Notes: generated by a model not told the origin, from the letters alone. DNA of 64,000 nt from Pseudonocardia kujensis (GCF_021283305.1 NZ_JAJSOK010000034.1:1-64000); one strand, 5' to 3'; positions 38,078 to 47,498 are shown, counted from the stretch's first letter. Numbers and translations are program-made.

Positions 38078-40456
38078 GTGCCCGCGCGCGACGCCCGCGC
38101 GCCGGGCCCGCGCGGTGCGGTGCGCCTCGTCGCCCGTGCCGAGCTGCGGGAACGGCGCTGGAGCCTGCTCGCCCTCGGCGTGGTGCTGGGCCTGGTCGGC
38201 GGCGTGGTGCTGGGGGCGGTCGCGGTCGGTGAGCGCACCGCCACCGCCTATCCCCGGCTCGTCGAGGCCGTCCACCTCGACGACGCCCGGCTGATCGTCC
38301 CGGCCGACCGGCCCGCGCTGATCGAGGCGCTGCCGACCCTGCCCGGCGTGGCCGACGCATGGCTGACCGAGGCGTGGGTCGCCCAGGTCGACGGGCCGCA
38401 GGTGCAGTACATGTCGCTCGCCGCGGGCACCGCCCCGCACCCCGGGCTCGTCACCCCGGTGATCGTCGACGGGCGCGCGGCCGACCCCGCGGCGGCGGAC
38501 GAGGTCGTGGTCTCCGAGCGGGTGGCCGAGCACGGCACGGGCGTCGGCACGGTCCTGCCGCTGCGGATGCTCACCCTCGAGGACATGGCGCGGTTCGCCG
38601 TCGGGTTCACCCCGCACGGGCCCGCGACCACGGTGCGCGTCGTCGGTGTCGCCCGGATGCCGGCCTGGGGTCAGGCCCTGCCCGACGTCCTGGCCGGACC
38701 GGCGTTCGCCCGCGCGCTGGCCGGGACCGGGATCGGGCACGCCGCCTATGTCCGGCTCGACCCCGCGCCCGGCGCCGCCGTCCGCTTCGACGAGGCCGTC
38801 GCCGCGTATGCGGCCGCACAGCCGTCGATCGTCGGCGACTACCTCACGCCCGGGGTGGAGCACCCGCGCGCGCCCGACCCGGCGGTGCAGGCGGCCGAGC
38901 GGGCCCTGCTCCTCGGGGTCGGGTTGTTCGCGCTGGTCGTGGCGCTGGGCGCGCTGCAGGTCGTCGGGCTCGGGTTGCTGCGCAGCGCGGGGACGGCCCG
39001 CGCGGCGCGGTCGGTGGAGTCCGCGCTGGGCATGACGGCGGCGCAGAGCGTGATCGCCCGGGTCGTGGCGGCGGTTCCCGCGGCGGCGGCCGCCGGAGTG
39101 CTCGGCGCCGCGGTCGTCGTGGCCGCCGGCGCGCTCGCGCCGCTGGGCAGCCAGGCCCGCTTCGAGCCCGTGCCCGGCTTCCGCCCGCAGTGGGCGCTCG
39201 CGGCGGCGGGCGGCGCGGCCCTGGTGGTCCTGTTCCTGCTGGTCACGGCGGTCGCGGCGGCGTTCGCCTGGCGGCGGCGGGCGCTGGCGGTGCCCGAGCC
39301 GGCCGCACCTCGCGCGGGATCGCTCGCCGCCGTCGTCGGCGGGTCGCTGGGGCGCTGGCCGACCGTCCTGCTCGGCAGCAGGCTCGCGCAGGCCGGCGCC
39401 CGGCGCGGCGTGCCGCCGGTGGTCACGGTGCTCGCCGCCACGGCGGCGGTCGCCGGGATCGTCGCCACCGTGCCGGTGGGGGCGAGCCTCGACCGGCTGG
39501 TCGCGGCGCCGCAGCGGTGGGCGGGCGGCGCCGACGTCACGATCGCGGACACCCGCGAGCCGGACGTCGTCGCGCTCGTCGAGGACCCGCGGGTGGCGGC
39601 GGTGGCGATCACCGACACGGCGTACGCCCGGCTCGCCTCCGGCGGCACGCTCGGGGTCGTCAGCATCACCGCCCGCAAGGGCACGCCGCCGGTCGAGCTG
39701 GTCTCCGGACGGCTGCCGGCCGCGCCCGACGAGGTCGCCGTGAACCCCCGGCTGGCCGCCGAACGCGGGCTGTCCGCGGGGGAGCGGATCGACACCCTCG
39801 CCACCGACGGGACGCCGCGCCCGTTGACCGTCGTCGGGCTCGTGGTGGTGCCCAACGAGAACCACGGGCCGCTCGGCCAGGATCTCCTCGCCACCGCCGA
39901 CGGGCTGCTCGCGGTGAGCCCCGAGCGCAACTTCCCGCTGCTCACGACGCACGTCTACGCCCGGCCGGGCACGGCCGACGCGCTCGCCGCCGAGCTGGGC
40001 GGACGGCTGGAGCTGGCCCCGCCGACCGTGCCCGACGCGATCCGCAACCTCGGCGACCTCGGCCGGCTGCCCGACGTGCTCGCGGTGGTGCTCGCCGTCG
40101 TCGCCGGCACGGGGCTGGCGCACTCGCTGCTGGTCGGCGCGCGGCGGCTGGCCCGCGAGATGGCGGTGTTCTCGGTGCTCGGGGCGACCCCGGGGCAGGT
40201 GCGGACCACGCTCGGCGTGCTGGCGGCGTCGACCGCGGTGCCCGCCGTGCTGCTCGGGGTGCCGATCGGGCTCGGCGTCGCCCGGCTGTTCTGGTGGCAG
40301 GTCGCCTCGACGATCGGGGTCGGCGGTGACATCGCGGTGCCGGTCGGGCCGATCGCCCTGCTGATCGCGGCCGTGCCCCTCGGCGCCGCCGTCGTCGCGG
40401 CGGTTCCGGTCCGGCGGCCCCGCACGCCTGCCGTCACCTCCCTGGCGGCGCTGTGA
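38078..40456 (+). CDS. FtsX-type ABC transporter permease (copy 1)
   Basis: 792 residues with the MacB/FtsX architecture: an N-terminal membrane helix (RRWSLLALGVVLGLVGGVVLG), a large periplasm-side domain, then two FtsX transmembrane blocks (about 275-395 and 665-780). The second block is preceded by LGDLGRLPDVLAVVLAVVAG, and the last ends in VPLGAAVVAAVPVRR. GTG 38078 is 3 nt after the kinase stop. It is clearly paralogous to the next gene. Such permeases move lipoproteins or peptides, or transmit signals to the periplasm; the cargo is not readable. Confidence 0.85.
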   Translation: MPARDARAPGPRGAVRLVARAELRERRWSLLALGVVLGLVGGVVLGAVAVGERTATAYPRLVEAVHLDDARLIVPADRPALIEALPTLPGVADAWLTEAWVAQVDGPQVQYMSLAAGTAPHPGLVTPVIVDGRAADPAAADEVVVSERVAEHGTGVGTVLPLRMLTLEDMARFAVGFTPHGPATTVRVVGVARMPAWGQALPDVLAGPAFARALAGTGIGHAAYVRLDPAPGAAVRFDEAVAAYAAAQPSIVGDYLTPGVEHPRAPDPAVQAAERALLLGVGLFALVVALGALQVVGLGLLRSAGTARAARSVESALGMTAAQSVIARVVAAVPAAAAAGVLGAAVVVAAGALAPLGSQARFEPVPGFRPQWALAAAGGAALVVLFLLVTAVAAAFAWRRRALAVPEPAAPRAGSLAAVVGGSLGRWPTVLLGSRLAQAGARRGVPPVVTVLAATAAVAGIVATVPVGASLDRLVAAPQRWAGGADVTIADTREPDVVALVEDPRVAAVAITDTAYARLASGGTLGVVSITARKGTPPVELVSGRLPAAPDEVAVNPRLAAERGLSAGERIDTLATDGTPRPLTVVGLVVVPNENHGPLGQDLLATADGLLAVSPERNFPLLTTHVYARPGTADALAAELGGRLELAPPTVPDAIRNLGDLGRLPDVLAVVLAVVAGTGLAHSLLVGARRLAREMAVFSVLGATPGQVRTTLGVLAASTAVPAVLLGVPIGLGVARLFWWQVASTIGVGGDIAVPVGPIALLIAAVPLGAAVVAAVPVRRPRTPAVTSLAAL

Positions 40457-42834
40457 CCGGCGCGGGGCGGCACGGCATGCGGGCCGTCGCCCGGGCGGAG
40501 CTGCGCGCGGGCCTGCGGGCGCTGCTCGTCCTCGGTCTGATCGCGGGTGCGGTCGGCGGGCTCCTGCTCGGTGCGGCGGTGGTCGCGGACCGCACCGGCA
40601 GCGCCTACCCGCGGCTGGTCCAGCGAACCGGCCTCGACGACGCCCGCGCCTACCTCCCCGCCGACCTGCCCGACGTCACGGCCGGGTTCGCCGGGCTGCC
40701 CGGGGTCGAGGAGAGCTGGACGGCCTACGCCTGGATCGCGCAGATCGCCGGCCCCACGCTGCAGTACACCGCGGTGGTCGCCGGCCCCGAGCGCCCCGAC
40801 GACCTGGTCGCGCCCGTGATCGTCGCCGGCCGCGCCCCGCGCGTCGAGGCCGCCGACGAGCTGCTCGTCGGCGAGCCCCTCGCCGCCGCGGCAGGGCTGC
40901 ACGTGGGCGACCGGATCACGCTGAAGATGCTGACCCTGCGCCAGGTCGCGCGGTTCGACGTCGGCTTCGGCGAGCCGGAGGGCGCCACCCGCCGGATGAC
41001 GGTCGTCGGCATCGGGCGGATGCCGGCCTGGACGGGCCCGCTCGGCGACTCCCTGTCCACCCCCGCCTTCGCCGCGCAGAACGCCGGGGCCGCCGGCGGC
41101 CGCTCCGGCTTCGCGCGGCTGGCCTACACCGGCGACCCCGCGGCCGACGCCGCGCTGCGGGACCGGTTCGTCGCCGCCCTCGCGCGCAGCTACGAGGGCC
41201 TGCCCCGGCCGTTGCTCGTGGGGAACTACGTGCCCGAGGTCCCGGTCTTCCCGACCACGGACGCCGACCCCGCCGTCGCCGCGGCCGAACGCGTGCTCGG
41301 CATCGGCCTGTGGGGGTTCGCGCTGGTCGTGGCGGTGGGCGGGTGCGTCGTCGTGGGGCAGGGGCTGGTGCGCCACCACGCCCGCGGCGCCCTCGACCAG
41401 CGGGTGGAGAACGCGCTGGGCATGACGACCGCCGAGCGGATCGGGGCCCGGGTGCTGGCCGCGACCGCGGGGGCCGGGGTGGCCGCGGTCGTCGCCGCCG
41501 GCACGACACTGGCCGCGGGCGCACTCGAACCGCTCGGCAGCCAGGCGCGTTTCGAGCCCGACACCGGCTTCCGGCCCGTCTGGGGCACGGTCGCCGGGGG
41601 AGGCGCGGTCGTGCTGCTCGCCTTCCTGGCCCTGGCCGCGGGCAGCGCCGCACTGGCCGGGCGCGCCGCCGTCGCGCCGCCGCTGCCCGGCCGGCCCCGG
41701 CCCGCCCGCTGGGCGGTGCGCTGGCCGCCGCTGTTCGTGGGGCTGCGGCTCGCGCTCCGCGGCCGCACGGTGCCCGGGACGATCGGGCTGCCCGCCGCGG
41801 TCACGGCGACCGGGATCGCGGTGACGGTCGCCGGGATCGTCGCGTCGACCATGCTCGGCGCCAGCCTGCAGCGGCTCGTCGACACCCCCGCCCGCTACGG
41901 GTTCACCTCCGACCTCACGATCGCCGACGCCCGCGAGCCGGACATGGCCGCGCTCGCGGCCGACCCTCGGGTCGCCGGGCTGACCGAGGTCGAGACCGGG
42001 CGGGTGACGATCGACCCGGCCAGGTCCCGGCAGATCGACGCCTACGCGCACGTGCTGCGCAAGGGCGCCATCCCGGTGTCGCTGGTCAGCGGCCGGATGC
42101 CGGCGGGGCCGGGGGAGGTCGCCGTCGGGGCGCGGGTGGCCGTGCGCGAGCAGCTCGGCCTCGGTGACCCGGTCGAGCTCACCTCGTCCGACGGCCGCAC
42201 GGCCCGGCTCACGGTGACCGGCGTGGCCGTGCCGCAGCCCGAGCGCGCCGCCCCGCTCGGCGAGGGCCTGCTGATGACGCCCGAGCAGCTGCGCGCGCTG
42301 TTCCGGCAGCCGCTGGCGTCGGCCCACGTCCTGGCCGTACCGGGGCAGGCGGACGCCCTCTACGCCGACCTCGCCCAACGGCTCGAGGTGCACCTCCCGG
42401 GCATGCCGCCGGAGATCGACACCCTCGCCGGGCTGCTCCGGCTGCCCGAGATCCTGGCGACGCTGCTGGCCGTCGTCGCCGTCGCGGGCCTGGTCCACAC
42501 GCTGGTCAGCGCGGTCCGCCGGCACACCCGCGACGCCGCGCTGCTGTCCGTGCTGGGCGCGACACCGGGGCAGGTGCGGGCCGCGCTCGGTGTCCTGGCC
42601 GGCACGACCGTGCTGCCGGGCGTGGTGTTCGGCGTCCTGTTCGGGTTGGGCGGCGGGCGGCTGCTGTGGTGGCAGGTGGCGAGCCAGACGGGGGTGGCGC
42701 CCGACGTCGCGGTGCCGGTGTGGCCGATCGCGCTGATCATCCCGGCGGTGCTGGTCGGCTCGCTCGTGCTCGGGGCGGTGCCCGCGATCCGGATGGCCCG
42801 CGCGCCGGTGGCGGCGTCGCTGCGGACCGGATGA
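40453..42834 (+). CDS. FtsX-type ABC transporter permease (copy 2)
   Basis: 793 residues, same domain order as copy 1 and a tandem duplicate of it (shared blocks include GSQARFEP, LRLPEIL versus LGRLPDVL, and LLWWQVAS versus LFWWQVAS). First helix near residue 20, then an extracytoplasmic domain, FtsX blocks at about 285-405 and 665-785. GTG 40453 overlaps the stop of copy 1 by 4 nt. The two probably form a heterodimeric permease driven by the ATPase at 35595. Confidence 0.86.
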   Translation: MTGAGRHGMRAVARAELRAGLRALLVLGLIAGAVGGLLLGAAVVADRTGSAYPRLVQRTGLDDARAYLPADLPDVTAGFAGLPGVEESWTAYAWIAQIAGPTLQYTAVVAGPERPDDLVAPVIVAGRAPRVEAADELLVGEPLAAAAGLHVGDRITLKMLTLRQVARFDVGFGEPEGATRRMTVVGIGRMPAWTGPLGDSLSTPAFAAQNAGAAGGRSGFARLAYTGDPAADAALRDRFVAALARSYEGLPRPLLVGNYVPEVPVFPTTDADPAVAAAERVLGIGLWGFALVVAVGGCVVVGQGLVRHHARGALDQRVENALGMTTAERIGARVLAATAGAGVAAVVAAGTTLAAGALEPLGSQARFEPDTGFRPVWGTVAGGGAVVLLAFLALAAGSAALAGRAAVAPPLPGRPRPARWAVRWPPLFVGLRLALRGRTVPGTIGLPAAVTATGIAVTVAGIVASTMLGASLQRLVDTPARYGFTSDLTIADAREPDMAALAADPRVAGLTEVETGRVTIDPARSRQIDAYAHVLRKGAIPVSLVSGRMPAGPGEVAVGARVAVREQLGLGDPVELTSSDGRTARLTVTGVAVPQPERAAPLGEGLLMTPEQLRALFRQPLASAHVLAVPGQADALYADLAQRLEVHLPGMPPEIDTLAGLLRLPEILATLLAVVAVAGLVHTLVSAVRRHTRDAALLSVLGATPGQVRAALGVLAGTTVLPGVVFGVLFGLGGGRLLWWQVASQTGVAPDVAVPVWPIALIIPAVLVGSLVLGAVPAIRMARAPVAASLRTG

Positions 42835-42862
42835 GTCCCCGGGCCGCGGTCTCGATGCGCGG

Positions 42863-43261
42863 CTACGCCGCAGTGCTGATCCGGTTCCAGAGATCGAGCA
42901 GCACGGGCGCGCCGAGCTCCTCCTTGTGCAGGTAGCCGGCGATGCCGGGACCGTGCGGATCGATCCGCAGGTCCTCGAGGCGGTAGGTCGAGCACAGCAC
43001 GGTGCGGGTCCCGGGCGCGGCGGCGGAGACCCGCGCTGCGGCCTCGGCGCCGTCGATGCCGGGCAGGTTGACGTCCATCAGCACGAGGTCCGGGTGGAGC
43101 GCGGCGACGGCGGCGACGGCGGCCTCGCCGGTCTCGGCGACCCCCGCGATCTCCCACCCGGGCATCCGCCGGACGACCGCGGCGGCGGCGAACCGGAACG
43201 GCCGGTGGTCGTCCACCACCAGCACGCGCACCCGCGCCGTCGACGCGACTCGTTGCTCCAT
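42863..43261 (-). CDS. Stand-alone response-regulator receiver domain
   Basis: 132 residues: one receiver domain and nothing else. Acidic pocket Asp17-Asp18 (VVDDHRPF), phosphoacceptor Asp63 in LVLMDVNLPG, Lys113 in YLHKEEL. A NarL/FixJ response regulator would continue into a LuxR helix-turn-helix, but this frame stops right after the receiver (LWNRISTAA). Convergent with the permease operon whose histidine kinase is NarL-type, so it may be its partner and act through protein contacts. Truncation of a longer regulator is possible; no LuxR remnant is visible downstream. Confidence 0.85.
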   Translation of the reverse strand: MEQRVASTARVRVLVVDDHRPFRFAAAAVVRRMPGWEIAGVAETGEAAVAAVAALHPDLVLMDVNLPGIDGAEAAARVSAAAPGTRTVLCSTYRLEDLRIDPHGPGIAGYLHKEELGAPVLLDLWNRISTAA

Positions 43262-43344
43262 GCGGGACAGTGTGCCTCGCGTGCGTCCGGTCCGCCGAGG
43301 ATGCCGCCCGGTGGCCGCTCCGGGTGTCCACCGCCTGGAGGGGA

Positions 43345-43362
43345 AGTGGTGCTGGCCCCACC
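43345..43362. promoter_or_regulatory. GGTGGTGC-type element upstream of the protease
   Basis: 18 bp resembling the inverted repeat at 35502-35519 (13/18 identical; shared GTGGTGC and CCACC). It lies between the divergent receiver gene (43261) and protease gene (43503). A shared-operator role is a guess. Confidence 0.25.
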
Positions 43363-43502
43363 CCTCTTCACGGGTTGAACCCCTCGTGACCCCGGGGCCT
43401 GCGGCGGGACAGTTCTCCTCGTCAACGACGGGCCGCGCAGCCGCCGGCTCCGGGCGAGGGCCGACGGGCCCAGAGCCGCCCCACCCGAGAGGACCACACC
43501 CC

Positions 43503-45233
43503 ATGACCGGCACCATCGCCCGAGCCGCCGCCGCCGTCGCCGTCGCCGCCTCGGTCACCCTCGCCACCGCGGGCACGGCCCTGGCCGCCGAACCCGGTGC
43601 CCCGCCCGGACCCGGGACGTCGCCCCCGCAGGCCACGCCGACCGAGAAGGCCGCCGCCGAGGTCCGCCCGGCGATCGTCTACCTCACCGAGACCTTCACC
43701 GCCTACGTCGGCGACGGCACCGGCCTGTACTACAACAACGGCCAGCCGCTCACGCTCAACGCCACCTGCACCGGCTTCGGCGTGAACCCGCAGGGCTACG
43801 TCGCGACGGCGGGCCACTGCGTGGACACCACCAGCCCCGACGGCATCCGCGCGGACTTCATCCAGATGGTCGCGCAGGACATCGCCGCCAAGACGCCCGG
43901 CGTGACCGTGCAGGACGCCATGACCTACGGCATGGCCAACTGGACCGTGGAGGGCCAGGCCAAGGGCTCGCCGATCGACGCGCAGTACTCGGCCGTGATC
44001 GGCTCGGGCACCGGCAGCGGCGCCAAGGGCGAGGTCGTGCCGGCCCGGCTCGTCGACTTCCGCCCGCCCAGCCAGGGCGACGTCGCGCTGCTGAAGATCG
44101 AGAGCTCCGACCTGCCGACGGTGCAGCTCGGCTCGGACGCCGACACCGCCATCGGCACCCCGGTGCTGTCGATCGGCTACCCGGCCGCGGCCGACGCCGT
44201 CACCGACACGACGCTGGAGCCGTCCAACAAGGACGGCCAGATCAGCACCAAGCGCACCATGGGCAGCGTCCCGTACTACGAGACCTCCGCGTCGCTGTCG
44301 CCGGGCATGAGCGGCGGTCCGACGGTGGACATGGACGGCGACGTCCTGGGCATCAACAGCGCCCACCTGCCCAACGACCAGGCCTTCAACTTCATCGCCC
44401 CGGCCAGCGGGCTGACCGAGCTGCTGGCCCGCAACGGCGTGCAGAACCGGCTGGGCCCCAACGACGCCCTCTACCGCGACGCGCTCGCGAACTACTGGGC
44501 CGGCCGCTACACCGACGCCATCGCCGGCTTCGAGCGGCTGCTGCTCGTCGACCCCGGACACGGGCAGGCACAGCAGTTCAAGACCGAGGCCGCGAAGGCC
44601 AAGGAGCGCTTCGGCGACACCCCGGTCGCCCCACCCGCGGAGCAGGGCGGCACCGGCTTCCTCGGCCTCGCCCCGTGGATGTTCTGGACGATCGTCGGTG
44701 GTGCCGCCGCGCTCCTCGTCGGCGGGATCGCGCTGCTGGTGGTGCTGCTGCGCCGGCGCAAGGGCCGCGGCGAGGCCGCCGTGGCCGACATCCCGGCCCC
44801 GCGGGACCCGCGCTTCGACGACCCTACGAACCGGGCGCCGCAGGCCCCGCGCATGCCGCAGGCGCCCTGGGGGAGCACGCCGGTGCAGCCCGTGCAGCCT
44901 CCGCAGGGCCCGGCCTGGCAGCAGCCCCGGCCCGCCGCGCCGGCCGGTCTCGCCGACGGCCCGACCGCGGTCGTCACCCCGGCCGACATCATGGCCTCGC
45001 AGCGCCCCGCCCCGGCCGGCCCGTTCCTGAGCCCCGGCGCGGCGCCGACCGCCTCGCAACCCCCCACGGCGCCGCCGGCGCCGTCCGCCCCACCGGTCAA
45101 CGGATCGGGTGAGGAGGCCGCCGCGCCCACCGCCGTGGTCTCGATCCCGAAGGCCGGGAGCTGCCCGAACTGCGGCTCGACCGTCACGCCCGGCGCGGTC
45201 TTCTGCGCCACCTGCGGGACCCGCCAGAGCTGA
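43503..45233 (+). CDS. Secreted/membrane trypsin-like serine protease with C-terminal zinc ribbon
   Basis: 576 residues. A signal peptide (AAVAVAASVTLATAGTALA, cleaved near Ala29-Glu30) is followed by a trypsin-like domain with catalytic His105 (ATAGHC), Asp193 (QGDVALL) and Ser270 (GMSGGP). A short TPR-like helical region (ALYRDALANYWAGRYTDA) precedes a membrane helix (about 393-418: FWTIVGGAAALLVGGIAL). After an RRRK stop-transfer comes a Pro-rich cytosolic tail ending in a zinc ribbon with two CxxC pairs (CPNCGS, CATCGT). An extracytoplasmic protease joined to a cytosolic zinc ribbon is unusual. ATG 43503. Confidence 0.88.
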   Translation: MTGTIARAAAAVAVAASVTLATAGTALAAEPGAPPGPGTSPPQATPTEKAAAEVRPAIVYLTETFTAYVGDGTGLYYNNGQPLTLNATCTGFGVNPQGYVATAGHCVDTTSPDGIRADFIQMVAQDIAAKTPGVTVQDAMTYGMANWTVEGQAKGSPIDAQYSAVIGSGTGSGAKGEVVPARLVDFRPPSQGDVALLKIESSDLPTVQLGSDADTAIGTPVLSIGYPAAADAVTDTTLEPSNKDGQISTKRTMGSVPYYETSASLSPGMSGGPTVDMDGDVLGINSAHLPNDQAFNFIAPASGLTELLARNGVQNRLGPNDALYRDALANYWAGRYTDAIAGFERLLLVDPGHGQAQQFKTEAAKAKERFGDTPVAPPAEQGGTGFLGLAPWMFWTIVGGAAALLVGGIALLVVLLRRRKGRGEAAVADIPAPRDPRFDDPTNRAPQAPRMPQAPWGSTPVQPVQPPQGPAWQQPRPAAPAGLADGPTAVVTPADIMASQRPAPAGPFLSPGAAPTASQPPTAPPAPSAPPVNGSGEEAAAPTAVVSIPKAGSCPNCGSTVTPGAVFCATCGTRQS

Positions 45234-45252
45234 CCCGCAGCACCGACTCGTG

Positions 45253-45280
45253 GGGCCGGTCCGGAACTCCGGGCCGGCCC
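45253..45280. terminator. Hairpin terminator after the protease gene
   Basis: Stem GGGCCGG-T-CCGG / CCGG-G-CCGGCCC with an AACT loop, one mismatch, 20 bp after the protease stop. A U-rich run (GATTTTTCC) follows about 17 nt later. Confidence 0.7.
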
Positions 45281-45392
45281 TTCGGCCGTTCTCGAAGATT
45301 TTTCCGCAGAAGTGTCATGAACGCCGGCACTGCTCCGACCACCTGGCGAGCGGCGCCCGCGGAAGGGCGCCACCGACGCGGGAGGAACCGCC

Positions 45393-45953
45393 GTGCGCAA
45401 CCTGATCCACTTCGTCCACACCTCGATCGACGGCCGCATCCAGGGGCCGAACGGGGAGTTCGACTGGCCCGAGATGGGCCCGGAGCTGTCCGCCTACTCC
45501 CTCGAGATGAACGACGCGCTCGACACCCTGGTCTTCGGCCGTCGCGTCTGGGAGATGATGGCGGCGTACTGGCCGACCGCGGACCAGGTCTCCGACGACG
45601 CGCACAGCCGGGCCTACGCGCCGCGGTGGCGGGCCACGGACAAGGTCGTCGTGTCCCGCACCCTCGAGCGGGTCGACGTCGAGCGCACCACCCTGATCCG
45701 CGACGACGTGCTCGCCGAGATCGCCGCGCTGAAGGAGCGCCCGGGCAAGGACATCGTCCTGATGGGCGGGGCGGCCCTCGCGGGTTCGCTCGCCGCGGCG
45801 GGACTGATCGACGAGGTGCGCGTCTGCGTGCACCCGGTCGTCCTGGGCGGACCGCACCAGCTGCTGGCCTCGGGTGGCCGGCTGGCCTTCGACTTCGTCG
45901 GCACCCGGGTCTTCGACGGCCGGGTCGTGGAGTCGACCTACCGCGCGCGGTGA
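45393..45953 (+). CDS. Dihydrofolate reductase-like protein (RibD C-terminal family)
   Basis: 186 residues of the RibD C-terminal/DHFR-like fold (NADPH-dependent reductase family). Visible blocks: IHFVHTSIDGRIQGPNGEFDW at the start, LVFGRRVWEMMAAYW, and DIVLMGGAALAGSLAAAGLIDE, the usual GG-containing turn, then VHPVVLGG. GTG 45393 has GGAGGAA upstream. A stand-alone member of a family named for resemblance; actual substrate unknown. Confidence 0.85.
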   Translation: MRNLIHFVHTSIDGRIQGPNGEFDWPEMGPELSAYSLEMNDALDTLVFGRRVWEMMAAYWPTADQVSDDAHSRAYAPRWRATDKVVVSRTLERVDVERTTLIRDDVLAEIAALKERPGKDIVLMGGAALAGSLAAAGLIDEVRVCVHPVVLGGPHQLLASGGRLAFDFVGTRVFDGRVVESTYRAR

Positions 45954-45983
45954 CCGTCGACCGCCCCCCCGCGGGTCCGCTAC

Positions 45984-47339
45984 TCAGTCGTGAACCACTT
46001 GGCGTGCTTCCTCCGCCTCGGAGGTCATGTAGAGATCCCGGCGGAAGCGCTCCTTGATGGTCGCGACGGCCACGAACGTCACGGCCGCCGTGCCGATGAT
46101 GTAAAGGGCTACGGACCAGGAGCTCCCCGACGCTGCGAGGAGTGCGGTCATGATGAACGGCGCCAGGCCACCCGCGAAGACGGAAGCGAACTGGTAGCCG
46201 AGGGAGGCGCCCGAGTAGCGGACGTCGGCAGGGAACATCTCGGCGTACAGCGTGGCCTGGGGGCCGTACATCGTGGCGTGGATGGTGAACCCGACGAGCA
46301 GGGCGAGGAAGACGAGCGGCACGGAACCGGTGTCGATCAGCCAGAACATCGGGAAGGCCCAGATCCCCATCAGCACGGTGCCCGTGAGATAGAGCTTCTT
46401 GCGGCTACCCATCCGGTCTGTGAGCGCGCCGAAGAGGGGCATCGAGACGACCTGGGTCAGCCCGGCGCCCATCACGCACCACAGGATCGCCGAGCGGGAC
46501 ATGCCGACCTGGCTGGTCGCATAGTTCAGCATGCCGCTGATCAGGATGTAGAAGGTCGCGTTGACGACGAAGAAGGCGCCCGCGGCCTGAAGGATCTCCC
46601 GCCAGTAGTGCCGGAGGGCCTGCACCAGCGGCGCCTTGCGCAGCCCCGCCTCCCGCTTGGACTGCGCGGACTGCTGCTGCAGCTCCCGGAAGACCGGGGT
46701 GTCCTCGATCTTGAGCTGCACGTAGGTGCCGATCAGGACGAGCAGCAGCCCGGAGAGGAACGGGACGCGCCAGCCCCAGCTGGTGAACTGCTCCTCGGAA
46801 AGCGTCGTGGTCAGCAGGAGGAAGAACAGGTTGCCCGCGACCGCGCCGGCGATGGCGCCGGTCTGGACGAGCGAGCCGTAGAAGCCGCGCTTCTCGACGG
46901 GGGCGTGCTCGGTGAGCAGCAGTGCGGCGCCACCCCACTGGGCGCCGACACCGAGCCCCTGCACCAGGCGGACGACCACGAGCAGGATCGGCGCCCAGAT
47001 GCCGATGGCGTCATAGCCGGGGAGGATCCCGATCGCGAACGTCGCGCCGCCCATGAGCAGCATGGCCGCGACCAGGGGGGGTTTGCGGCCGAAGCGGTCA
47101 CCGACGTGGCCGGCGATGATTCCGCCGAGCGGTCGGGCGACGAACCCGACGGCGAACGTCGCGAACGAGGCGAGGGTGCCGGCGACCGGGCTGACCGAGG
47201 GGAAGAACTGGTGCCCGAACACCAGGGCCGCGGCCGTGGCGTAGATGAGGAAGTCGAACCACTCGAGCGCGGTGGCGAAGACCGCCGCGGCGGCCAGCCT
47301 CCCCATCCGCTTCGGCGGAACGTGCACGTGCTGGTCCAT
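45984..47339 (-). CDS. MFS metabolite:H+ symporter (MHS family)
   Basis: 451 residues, 12 membrane helices. N-terminus MGRLAAAAVFATALEWFDFLIY and the MHS-type GHVGDRFGRKPPL loop between helices 2 and 3, plus VRLVQGLGVGAQWGGAALL in helix 4. MHS members take up carboxylates or aromatic acids. It lies downstream of a tetR gene on the same strand with a palindrome (47409-47422) 70 bp before its ATG, next to a catabolic operon, so it probably imports the precursor degraded by that operon. Confidence 0.9.
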   Translation of the reverse strand: MDQHVHVPPKRMGRLAAAAVFATALEWFDFLIYATAAALVFGHQFFPSVSPVAGTLASFATFAVGFVARPLGGIIAGHVGDRFGRKPPLVAAMLLMGGATFAIGILPGYDAIGIWAPILLVVVRLVQGLGVGAQWGGAALLLTEHAPVEKRGFYGSLVQTGAIAGAVAGNLFFLLLTTTLSEEQFTSWGWRVPFLSGLLLVLIGTYVQLKIEDTPVFRELQQQSAQSKREAGLRKAPLVQALRHYWREILQAAGAFFVVNATFYILISGMLNYATSQVGMSRSAILWCVMGAGLTQVVSMPLFGALTDRMGSRKKLYLTGTVLMGIWAFPMFWLIDTGSVPLVFLALLVGFTIHATMYGPQATLYAEMFPADVRYSGASLGYQFASVFAGGLAPFIMTALLAASGSSWSVALYIIGTAAVTFVAVATIKERFRRDLYMTSEAEEARQVVHD

Positions 47340-47408
47340 CCGAGTCCACCTCCAGGCCGCATCGGCGCGGCCGTGTGATGTCGGGGGCCGGGGCCGTCGA
47401 CATGGGTA

Positions 47409-47422
47409 CGAACGATCGTTCG
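47409..47422. promoter_or_regulatory. Palindromic TetR-type operator
   Basis: CGAACGATCGTTCG, a perfect 14-bp palindrome 70 bp upstream of the MFS start codon. It is nearly identical to the site at 48197-48210. It also fits GAACN4GTTC (LexA), but location beside a tetR gene favours the TetR reading. Confidence 0.6.
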
Positions 47423-47498
47423 CAGAACCTAGCGACTTCGGTCATAGAGGACAAGGTCCGATCGTCGTCGGTCCTCGACGAGCGCCCGCGGGACGGGC

